Positions 40,753 through 51,387 of a stretch of 64,000 nucleotides of DNA are shown in pieces. Under the pieces are notes generated by a model. It was not told where the DNA came from. It worked only from the letters and a program-made list of their open reading frames with translations, and searched no databases. Position numbers and translations under genes: made by a program. This DNA comes from Plantago elongata (taxonomy: Eukaryota; Streptophyta; Magnoliopsida; Lamiales; Plantaginaceae): contig JAYMSP010000001.1 in NCBI GenBank assembly GCA_036897095.1, forward strand, positions 62,001 to 126,000, written 5' to 3'. Within the stretch, counting starts at the first letter, position 1. Each line of letters opens with the position of its first letter.

Positions 40753-43700
40753 TTACCTCTCAAGAAGCATCACTAGTTCACAATGCGGTGTGTGAGGGAA
40801 CAGATCGACAGCCATGGATTTGACAGGTGTAAAAGGCTCGGAATTGGGCATAGACTTGGCTCTGTGACGAGCCAGACCAGCTGAACTCATACCTCTCCAA
40901 CCCCTGTTGTTTTTGTTGTTTCCCTTCTCAACTTTGTCCGTTGATGGTGTGCACAATTCAATGGCATTTGCCACCAGACTCTCGGGGTTACAAGATATGT
41001 AGCTGGGAACATAGGAGAATAGAGCCAAATTATATTACAGAACAAGTTTAAGATGAAAAGTGGTTGAAACTATAGTAGGACAACTTACACAAGCCTGCGC
41101 AGGCGGGATTGTGTCCGCAGAACCTTGATCACCTGCATTCAGCGAGAAGACAAATAATATTAGAATTTTATTCATCAAAAACTCAAAATAATGTTGAAAT
41201 TTTGTTTTCTGTTAAAACAAAAAGTTGAACACACAGGTTGTCATGAGAATTTGACATTAGACGACAGCAGTAAAATTAGTCAAAATAGGAAAACTTCATC
41301 ACTTACAGTGGGGTGAAGTCCAACACGTGGAGGATCCACTATAGCTACTACATTTTTGAATTGTCGTATTGTAGTACTTTTACTTTCTGGGGTGCAATGC
41401 TCCTGAGTCCGCCTTCCATCTTCTGAATGTTTAACCTCACCACAGCCATTCTCATGAACAGTGCTTGAATTATCATCAGGTCCGAGTTCAGAGTCAGCAG
41501 ATTTGATCTCTTCTTCAGTAGTACTGACTTCAGGTTCATTATTTTGTGTAGTACAGACTTCATCTGGCTTTTGAGGCAAAGATAGGTACTCTTTCATCAG
41601 TGACCCAATAACATCTTCAGCCTAATAAGACAACAACGCATAGTCAAGCAAAATAATAAAGTTAGTACTTAGTACAACATGATAATGTTAAAATTACATT
41701 GTAGTTTACGCTTCTAAAGAAAAGCATAGGAAAAGCAGACACATGTAATTTAAGTACGTTGTTAACCAAAATTAAATGAGGATCAGTCTGGTAACCTTTC
41801 CACAGACAAATCTGCAGTTTGAAATGCAATTTATTTCTGCATTCCTCTGTGCGTCTGAAACAGCAGAAGCATTCATTTCAATGCCGACAACCTGTAGAAT
41901 TTAAAGAGCAAATATACTAAGATTTTTAATTTTTTTTGTGTGTAGGGGGTGGGAGATCATTTCCAACTGAAGGGGTCGAACGGATCAGTAAGCATTACCA
42001 TACCAACTCGATGGGCTAAAGTCAGGCCAATTGTGCCAGTCCCACAGCAAACATCAAACAATAAAGTATCTGGACCAAGGCCAGCCCAGTCCCCAGCAAG
42101 TGAGTACAACTTCTCAGCTGCTAGAGTATTAACCTGCCATATATTTATTTAAAATAAATGAAACATGACTTGTGTTGAGATAGATTTTCCACACACTGCA
42201 TTCCCTAATAACTTATGCTACCTCTCCAAATGAATTGTTGCAAAAGAAAGGGTTGGTAGCTGAGGAAACACCTAATATTTTACCTGAAAGAAAGCTGATG
42301 GAGAGATGGAGAACCGAAGATTGCTTATGTAGTCATGAATTCTTGGTTCTACAACATCATCAGCTAGCAACAATCCAGAATGACCTTCTTTACGGATGAA
42401 AACATATCGAACAGGGGCATCTGACGGGGCAGCATTTGATATACCAGTGTGATCCTGCGTGAAGAAACCAGATGCTCAGATACATACAGCAATAGGGCTA
42501 AAGCTTAACAGGGGGAACCTACCAGCATATCAAGAAGCAGGGGGGGATAGAAAAGGAACTCAATGAAGTATCGTATAACCCAGTTCGGCAGTCAAAGTCA
42601 AGAAACCAGTGCAGATGATACTAAAAGATAGCACTCCCTCCATTTTCATATATAAGATGTTTTGCCCTTTTCAACAGATTGAGACAACTTTTTTATCACC
42701 ACAGCATCGATAAAAATTGAAAACGAAAATGTTGGTGTATTGGACAAATAACCCACCTGGAGATGACTAATAGTATACACATTTGTACACGTAGAGTCTA
42801 AGGAAAAAAAATGAACAGCACCAAATAAAAGGGAGCTAGATGCATTAAAATAGTGAAAAAATGAAACAGCATGAGGATCTTCCAAAAATCTTACATTGAG
42901 GAAGTATAAAAGAAGTGAATCAAAGGTGGAGCCGTGGAGGTTACCTGGATAACAACTGCTGTTAGAGGTAAAGGAGATTCAGCAGTGCACTCCAGTGCAA
43001 AATCTTGAGATAGCTTTTCTAGTTCAGCTTTATACTGTTCCTCATCTAAGCCGGCTGTGCAAATCTGCATAAAATAGCAAATATGAAGAACTGATAATGA
43101 ATCATATCAAACACTATAGTTCTTGTATTGCTGGTTTACATATAACGTCTACAATCTGAGAGAGAGAACCAACAGAAGACAAGTCTGGACAGGATTGAGA
43201 GTACTTATGAAGTCAACTATCCACTTATTCTGAAAGTCCGAAAGACAGATTAAAAACTTCAATCAATAGTTCCCAAAGACTGGCAGATATATATATGAAC
43301 CTGAACTATAAGTAATACGTCAGCAATATCGGATCCCAGATTGTCCGGCTTAGCAGCTACACAAGGTTTCCTGCCTTCGCGAACCTAGCATTAGAGAAAT
43401 AAATGGTCACTGATTCAACATATCATATCTTGATCTATTACATATCCATCACATAAACAGCAATGCACATACAGTAAGTTGGCGCCAGAATCCACTATTG
43501 TTTAATCTGTTCCATATGGGCAAGCTTGAATGTTGCAGGAACTCTTGAAATACAGCAGCATATTTGCAAGCAATCCTGGAAACATTAGGACAGTCTACAG
43601 GTTCCTCAACAGCAGTTACACCTTCCCTATAATAATAATTAGATTACTTACAAGTGGAAAGAAGCAAACACAATTTTATTCAGACGGCAACTTGATTTTT

Positions 43701-45925
43701 AAAAACCTGAAATTGCCTAGTAAGAATCCAACTGTAGCTTTTCCGTTCAATGAATATCCAACAGAAAATTCACACTTATTACGATATCCGTCAATAAGAG
43801 GTGATTCAATTATACCCTCCAGTTTGCACGGAAGACCACCTGAAAGCCAGTAACAAAGTATATCAATAAGCTACTTGAAAATCTAGATATGAATTAGAAG
43901 ACGGCAAAACACACAGAAGATAATACAAAAGGGTGCCTTCAGTTTTAGGTTATATATCAATTGAGAGTTGACATAGTGAGACTTTTGCATCCTCAGTTTA
44001 TTCAAGACTCGTTAATCTGAAGACTGAAAAGTTAAGACAGATTCAGAACATCACCTATTTCTCTAGATTTCAGAATCCATTCCGGAATCGAAATGCCATT
44101 TGGACATGCCTTACGTGTATTCCGAGCCTGCATATGCGAAAATCAAATTACTAAAAGGAAACTAAGTACACAGAAACTATTCTTTTTAACACAAAACATT
44201 GATAGCAGAATATTCATGTTACTGACTAGTTTTTTGAGAACTTGCGTCAGAGAGTTCTTTTTGTGCTCCAGCTGCTCAACATAGGACAAGTGAGCCAGGG
44301 GAGTCACTGCATCACGGACAGTTCTACCATTTAAAACTGAATCGCATGCAGCACCTTCCGGGTCATCATTGTCTTGAATAATATCAGAATGAGGTAGTGA
44401 GGATTCAGCTTTGATATTCTTTTCAAATGTACGTGGGACGACATCAGCAACCTTTAAGGTTCTGTTATTACCAACAGTTTTTCCATCGAGGGCCTAAGAC
44501 ATTATGAATATAGTGAGTACAGAATTTGAAAATTCAGGAAAGTCTACACAATTGAATTTACCACATAAATGAATTTTAAAATAAATAAAACATACCTCCA
44601 CTCCAATTTTCACATCTGGGACACTGTCAAAAGTAACAAATCCAACAATCATGCCCTTCTTTTTCTTTGCTGATTTGTAGGTAATTTTCTGTTAAAAAGG
44701 AAGGTTTATCAGATCGAGCGACAGACGACAAACAACTTCTAATTGTTTAAACATACAGAACTCAAGCCAGAACAATAACTATCTTATTTCAGCTTTACTA
44801 CTACAAGTGGATCTCTTCTACAGAGTTATCCACTTTCTTTTCCATTCCAAGGGTTGCATTGAAGAAAAACTGGACCATTTTGTAAGGTAAAACGATCTTG
44901 AATAAGAAGGTATGGGGGACTGTGAAATGTCAATGGACATCAACATCTTATACTAGGCACTAGTGCATCTAATGCATATTTGCAATTGTGAAATTACAGG
45001 AAAATGTTGAAGAGCGGCAGGCATGAACATCTTATAGAAGTTCAGGAACATGAGTATCATTGAGATAGACAAGCTTACAATATGCTAGCTGTTTACTCAT
45101 TTTCAGAAGTTGGAGCAAAGTAACCAGCAATACTTTGACACAGCCAAATACTAAAGCTTCCCACGTCACATGACACCAAATCCTTGAACTATATACGCTG
45201 CCAGAACACCAAAACAAAGACTCTACCCATACCATTACATCCTAATTGTTTCTATTTTCCATAACCAATAAAATGTATATCAAAAATAACTAAGCTCTAA
45301 TCCGCAAGTGTCCTGATCTTCACTCATCATCAATTCATGAACAACACAGAATACACTAACAGTTAGCTCAAATTAACCTCGAAACAATCGTAATAGCTCA
45401 ATTCAACTCCACATTAAACAATAAAGGCAACAAACAAAACTAACAAGCTACCTGTTCGGCGAGAAAGTTCCTGAGCTCATCAGAACTCCATTTCATGGGC
45501 AAATTGACTATGCATTTCGACAAGCCGGAAGCCGAGTCCTCCCCTTCGGCCTCCACAGCGTCCGTCATCATAATCTCACTCTCCTTCACTTCAATTTTCT
45601 CACTATCTACCTTCTGCAGCTTCTTCGCTCGCTCCGATGTAGGGTCCCACGTGTTGTCGGGTCGGAGACGGAGCTCCGACTCGCTGTGGGCGAACCGGCA
45701 GGTTTCTCCGTGGCTACACAAGCCCTTGGAACTTCGGAAGAAGGAACACAGGCTCGTTTTCCACAATGGGTGCTTCTGAGACGACGGATTGTTTGAATCG
45801 GGTTCAGTTTCGCGCTTTCGTTTCTCAGAAAGGTTTGGTTCGTCGGATTGAAGAGGCTGCTCCGCCGGTTTCGGCTCGTCGGAGGAGGCCATTGGTGGAG
45901 GGTTTAGGGTTTCAGAATCCGACAT
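40753..45925 (-). CDS. CCCH zinc-finger RNA (uracil-5-)-methyltransferase (C3H24-like)
   Basis: TrmA/TRMT2A-family enzyme expected to make m5U in tRNA, with an N-terminal RNA-binding finger. Fourteen exons: 45925-45452, 44688-44596, 44493-44227, 44127-44055, 43839-43707, 43626-43473, 43384-43301, 43064-42945, 42454-42284, 42133-41999, 41891-41796, 41621-41307, 41132-41089, 41002-40753. They total 802 residues. Seen: a C-x9-C-x5-C-x3-H finger (LCSFFRSSKGLCSHGETC, then RFAH), an RRM-like region, SAM motif LLFDVCCGTGTIGLTLAHRV, motif VVAIVDPPRVGLHP, and YISCNPES with the catalytic cysteine. An acidic low-complexity insert of roughly 70 residues separates the SAM region from DPPR. Arabidopsis At2g28450 (C3H24, about 809 aa) has the same finger plus methyltransferase design as I recall. 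One intron holds a MITE (42634-42904). The RNA substrate is inferred from the family. Confidence 0.9.
42634..42904. mobile_element. Stowaway-like MITE in a methyltransferase intron
   Basis: The left end CTCCCTCCATTTTCATATAT with AAGATGTTTT and the reverse complement of the right end CTTCCTCAATGTAAGATTTT give imperfect terminal repeats. It lies wholly inside the intron between 42455 and 42944, about 270 bp long and non-coding. Confidence 0.5.
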
Positions 45926-46149
45926 TGTTGTTCAGATTCTTGTACAGGCCACGTCCGAATATACTCCCACCTCCCCACTCACTATTCTCGGAAAATAACT
46001 AACAATTTACGAAAACGTCATCTCATTAACGATTATTATACTAGTTTTTCAGGTCGAAGTATATTCAGCCACGAAGTCAGAATTTTTCTTCGCCCGTGCT
46101 CAAACTCGATTTTAAATACTAGTAATATAAGAATTGTTTAGTCCTTACA

Positions 46150-46346
46150 TATTAATCCCGTATGATTTATATTTTTAACTGTAACACATAACTTAGATAT
46201 ATTATAAAAAAATTTAACTCACACCTAATAAATAATAACAAATATTACTTTTACACACAAATCACACATTTTACAGAGTGTATTTTTCATTGTATTTTTA
46301 TATAAAACTATACGTCAATCCTAATATACATGAAGTTTTTTGGGAC
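46150..46346. mobile_element. Decayed Stowaway-like MITE
   Basis: ATTTTTAACTGTAACACATA on the left and TATACGTCAATCCTAATATA with CATGAAGTTTTTTGGGACGG on the right match the two halves of the element at 37228-37477 in the same order. The terminal CTCC is lost. Confidence 0.45.
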
Positions 46347-46647
46347 GGTGATTTGTCTATATTCAAGTTCAATGTAATTTGATTAAAATTGATAATAAAA
46401 ATATTAAATTATGCGAAACGTTTATGTAGTCAACAATTATTTTTTAAATTATGAAAAATATCAATATTTCTTAACTAAATACCCTGAGTTATAAGTAAGT
46501 GATATCATTAAGGTACGTAAGTCATTTAAATTTAATTTTTGTGTGTTCTTTTTTTTTATCTTTATTATAGACGATATTGTAAGAGACTTAAATATTAAAC
46601 AAAAATAAAAATTGAATATATATACCCGTAAATTTTTCCAAAAATCA

Positions 46648-46666
46648 CCCCGTGCCGAGCACGGGG
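46648..46666. repeat. Perfect GC-rich hairpin
   Basis: CCCCGTGC and GCACGGGG form a perfect 8-bp stem around the loop CGA, within very AT-rich DNA. Plant Helitron 3' ends often carry hairpins of this type, but no CTRR end is found at the right distance on either strand. Confidence 0.6.
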
Positions 46667-47479
46667 TCATGGCCAAGGTAGCTTCGCCCCGGAGTGTGTT
46701 GGATGGGGGCATGAGTACTGCTCCACACTCTAGTTAATATTCCAATTCCATTCTTTATTTTAGTCGAGATACTTGGACGATTATGGTTAAGTAGGAAGTT
46801 TGCACATTCTGACTCCAGGCTTTCAAAACCACTATAGGTGGGTATGTTGGGCAATGTGGATCCTCTTGGGACAAAATATGCCTAGGATCGGGCATTACGG
46901 ATGTCAAATCAAGGTTAAAAGATTCAACTTGAACAATGTGAAAGCCAGTGAGGAGAGCTACAAATCACTCCAACATGACTAGCTTATTTACCATTTCAAT
47001 ACCTTACTTTTCCCAGTTACAAATAGCTCTGAAAAAACGTGTGTAATGTTTATTTTACCCACGCAACAAACACACATCGTACCACGTGATTTCGTTGGTA
47101 TTTTGCACAATTAGTCCCTGGAGCACGCAACTGAGACTGTGTCTGTTAGGGCACAAAAACGGTAGCTGGAAATTGTTTTTGGATTCCATCGTTCATCCGC
47201 GCCCCTCTCTCACTTGAGATTGTGTCTATTAGAGACAGAAAAAACACCGATTTACCGCCACCGCGACGTAAATTCATAGTTTCAGTTTATGATTCAAAAT
47301 CCTTATAGATAAAATGAGTTGGGGGAAACTTCAAATCAGCTTAACCATATCAATCGGACGCAAAAGAAAATGGAAGGCACAATTCCGGCCACCATCGAAA
47401 CATGAGAGGTACGTACATATATAGTATAATTCCACAAAATGTCATATGTTTTTTCCGTGTATTCACCCATTTCACCATG

Positions 47480-48814
47480 ATTTCATGTCCGTCTTTTGGT
47501 GAAGAAGACAGCGGCGACCGCAACAATGACATGGAGATTGAACCGGATCCAGGTTCGTATATCTTATAGCATTTTTTACCCTCTAAACATCAAAACATGT
47601 ATTTTTGTGTTTTGGTTACGTGACTTATATTGAGAAAACATCTATCGAGAAAAATATCAGAAGTAGTTTGAGCTTCTTGTTATTGTTCTGCACAGTTAGT
47701 CTTAACTAATTGTTATTCATATGTTAGCAGTGTTGTCATTAGTTGCGCTTATCAGATGGTATCACTGTCATTGATCACAGAGTTTGGTATAGCACTAAAT
47801 CATAACTAACTATATATTTTCAACAGTATTGAAAAAAATCAATTGATCATTATCAGGTAGTTGTACTCACCAATCATATTGGGTAGTTTGGCTTTGCTTT
47901 TACTTTGTTTCCATGTTTACAGGTTTCACTTTAGCAAATATAGAACACAATATTAGAGGATATACATTGGTTATATGACTTATATTGAGAAAACATCCAT
48001 CGAAAAAAAATATCATAAGTAGTTTGAGCTTCTTGTTATTGTTCTGCCCAATTAGTCTTAATTAATTTTTATCCATATGTTAGCAGTAGGGTGTGGGATT
48101 CCGTTTTTTGTTTTGGTAGGAATGTATAACCTACTAGGGGGAAGCTCGTCTGGCATAGCCACAACGAAGATTTGTTTCCCACCTTCCATTCCTCTGAATT
48201 TGTTATTTTTTTTCTTTGTCAATGTTCTACCAAACTGTAGGTTCTTGTATAATGGTCGATATATAACACCATAAAGTGTTATATTTTTCACGAAGTTCTA
48301 ATGTGCTTAATTTATGCCACCCTCAGTGTTGATTGATAACACAACAATTGATTACTGCTTACGCTGATTGTGTCGATGTATTTTGCCCGTATTCATCCGT
48401 TGGAGGATACGCAGATAGTCAAGTTCGTGGCGCGTGAAAATGATAGTCCATTTGATGTGCAATGCAGATTTTTACCTAACAAAGCTCTTGCTACAGTTGG
48501 TTGGAAAAAATTTTGTATTCATAATCGACTTTTTGCACATCAAGGTCACATTTAGGCCAAGAGCACAAAATGTGTTCGACTTGAAACCTTTGAAGAGTCG
48601 TAACAGAGTTGCTAAGAGGGCCATAAAGTTGGCTGCTGAGCTAGCTACACAAGCTGACACCACCAAGAGCTCGACAAGTGGCGAGAGGACTCTAATTAAT
48701 TGTGCTCGAGAAAACTACGCCATGCTGAAGACTCCCTATGGTGGTTATTTTGTTGACCATAATGAACCAGATTTATATTTTTGTCAACGCCGGGCCATAA
48801 TATGGTTTGATTAG
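47480..48814 (+). pseudogene. B3-domain-like gene remnant
   Basis: Bases 48370-48555 encode FVARENDSPFDVQCRFLPNK and ALATVGWKKFCIHNRLFAHQ, which has the second-half layout of a plant B3 DNA-binding domain (GWkkFc.hN.L..GD.v.F). The reading then shifts by +1 into 48550-48814, VTFRPRAQNVFDLKPLKSRN onward, ending at a stop. So there is at least one frameshift. A possible upstream exon at 47480-47551 reads MISCPSFGEEDSGDRNNDME and ends at a GT donor (CCAG|GTTCGT). The N-terminal half of a B3 domain was not found. The sequence between holds a direct duplication. The B3 call is by pattern only; a domesticated or captured fragment inside a mobile element is also possible. Confidence 0.4.
47630..48085. 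repeat. Direct duplication, unit about 115 bp, copies 338 bp apart
   Basis: About 47631-47731 and 47969-48087 share GACTTATATTGAGAAAACAT, then GTAGTTTGAGCTTCTTGTTA, then TTGTTCTGC and CATATGTTAGCAGT in the same order, with few differences. Confidence 0.85.
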
Positions 48815-48900
48815 TATGATAACTATAGTAGCCCACTAATCAGGTCTATATAATTTGTATTCTGGCAATCTAGCATTTTGATGGGCAGTACTTATATGTG

Positions 48901-49144
48901 ATATTTAGTTACTACGTTGAGTTTCTTCTTCATTGCTTTTCATCATCATCTCTTTGAATTATATTCCTATGTTATAGTACATCATAAGAACGACGCTGAT
49001 CATTTTGTAAAATTTGATAACTATTTAGTTACTACTTTGTGTTTCTTCTTCATTGCTTTTCATCATCATCATCCCTTTGAATTATATTCCTATGTTATAG
49101 TACATCGTAAGAAAGACACTGATCATTTTGTAAAATTTGATAAC
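48901..49144. repeat. Tandem duplication, unit 120 bp
   Basis: Two head-to-tail copies, 48901-49020 and 49021-49144. They share TATTTAGTTACTAC, then GTTTCTTCTTCATTGCTTTT, then GAATTATATTCCTATGTTAT and TGATCATTTTGTAAAATTTG. They differ by a few substitutions and a 3-base CAT indel. Confidence 0.9.
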
Positions 49145-49344
49145 CTTATGGCCTCCCAGGAATTGATGAGTTAGATATTCACAATTTCAGTATCCATCCA
49201 TTAAAAAAAAGGGCTGCTCTAAATCTGTTAGTTAGGCTTTCAAGTCACTAGCACAAATAAAAATGAAGATGAAGAAGTAATAGTTTATTTGCAGCAATGT
49301 CATAGTTTGTGCAAGTGGGCGATCATGCTGCCCTGCATTATGTT

Positions 49345-49985
49345 GGTGATAATCACTACAAAGCCCCAACTCTCATAGCTCATCGTCCGGGACAGGCACA
49401 TCGATGCTTACTATAGAGTCCCAACCACAATCAAACGCTTTGATGATAATCACTACAAAGCCCCGACTCTCATAGCTCATCGCCCCCAGGGCAGACATAT
49501 GTCGATACTTAATTTAGAGTCCCAACTATAAATCAACGCTAGACGGAATGTTTGACAAATGTGTGAGTGACCCTGCCCAACTTGTTTTGATTCATACTCA
49601 ATATATGTTCCATCCAAGAACCAAATCAACTACTTGGCGTGCTTCTAACTACCATTTCTTCTTCTTCACATGTACGAGAGTGACGCTGCTCAGATCATGG
49701 TGCTTACACCAAAAGCAATGACCATGTATCAGATCTAAAAATAAATAAATCATGTGATAAGGTCGGGCTGATGTTTAATTGCTACAAGTTCGAAACCCTT
49801 TCATAGTTAAACACTATTTTTTTTTTAAATATGCTTCAAGTGCTGGCACATGTCGGTACTTACTGCAGAGCCACAACTAAAATCAACGCGTTGATGTTAA
49901 ATGTCCCAACTCTCATAGCTCATCACTCAGGGGCAGACATATGTCGATACTTACCACAGAGCCCCAACTATATATCAATGCTAGA
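49345..49985. repeat. Dispersed repeats of an 80-100 bp unit
   Basis: Units at about 49345-49440, 49442-49535, 49835-49895 and 49896-49985 share CCAACTCTCATAGCTCATC (or a variant), CAGACATATGTCGATACTTA and AGAGTCCCAACTA followed by ATCAACGC. The phrase GTGTGAGTGACCCTGCCCAA follows the second unit (about 49560) and the last unit (about 50010), so a larger segment seems to be duplicated. Confidence 0.75.
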
Positions 49986-51387
49986 CAACCCTAACATGTC
50001 GACAAAAAGGTGTGAGTGACCCTGCCCAAGATGTAGGTTCTTGTGTAATGGCCGATATTATCTCTTCTGTTCCAATTGTGGTCACGAGTCGGTAATTTCG
50101 AAGCTTTGAATTTTCGGCACCAATTGCAACCATGTTTGTTCTGATAATTCTGAATTTTCGACACCATTGAATCCAAAATTCCAGGATTGACTGTCACGTG
50201 ATTGGGCTGAAAGAATGAATTTCGTAAATTTTGGGGGCCTTAAATGAATTATCAGAAGTAGGTTACCAACATCTCCTTTTAGAAGCATAAGGTAAGGAAA
50301 ATGAGCTTTTGGTAATCCATTCATTTGCTATATTGGATTGGTTACTGATGACATGGACTTGTACCTATTCTTAAATAATCCAAAGCCAATGTTGCTTGCA
50401 GACGTCGAGTGATATGATTAGATGCCTTTCCTAGTTCCCACGGTCCCACAAGAAGGCAATGAGAAAGCATGGCTTGAATGTGTTCTTTATGTATCCTATT
50501 AATTGCACCCGTCAAATTGTGGTTTAAGGTCAAATCTTTAGGGATAATATTGTGACTTAAAGCTTTATTTGTGTAATATATCAACCTCATTGTATCATCT
50601 TTGTGTGCACTTTATCTACACCAAGGGTTCGTACACCGGGATACCTTCAGGATGGTCGTCCACTCTAAGACGATAAGGTTTAGTAAAGTTTTGATTTTCC
50701 TATACCATAGGAAACACTTGTAATTCATTCTTATATTCGATCTTTTTTATGCCGCTCTTGTTTCTAGTGTATATATCACTCAAACTATATGAGATCCGCA
50801 GGTAATACATGGACCGCATAGAGTTTGTAGGTGATAGGTGCACGCAATATAGGAAAAACCCTTATATTCAAACACTTCTATTGGATGAATATGATTCTTC
50901 CTAATATTTAAGTAAATCAAGCATTTTCCAAGAATTAACCGGTTATATTTCTAACAGTGTATCTGAGAAGGAAATTGCATCCAATTAATTGAAAGAAGAT
51001 ATAGTGTATATGGTAGACCTTTCAATCAAAGTACATAACTATGTCTTTATCTATCAATCTGAGAAAACTCTACAAGCGGAGGGGAAAATGAATTGTTTTC
51101 CTCCAGAGTTAAAAGAAAACGAGCAAACCAAATTGTTTATAGCACCCTGATCAATGAACATAAAGAGAAACTGTGCAGATACCACAAATCAAGCAAAGAC
51201 TTCATACAAAATTCCGGTAAAACAAAAACCTCCCCCAGTCTTCTGCAAACAAAGCCACCAACCGTATCCTGAAACCCAAAAGCATCCACCCCCCAAATCA
51301 CATCTTTCATCTTACAAGTCTGTATAATATTCACTCGATTCATGTGAGATTATCTTTTGTATCTAGCTACTTTGGGTGAGAAAAAAC

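Larger units (their letters stand above)
45926..51387. other. 5.5-kb rearranged intergenic island
   Basis: Contains the upstream region of the methyltransferase gene, a decayed MITE, a GC-rich hairpin, a B3-like gene remnant and several local duplications, all listed separately. From 50060 to 51387 no gene is seen. The last bases are the 3' UTR of the kinase gene. Confidence 0.5.

Noticed and set aside
46645-46854. 69-codon minus-strand reading frame containing the GC-rich hairpin
   Set aside because: No homology and no gene context; openness comes from the short GC-rich patch.
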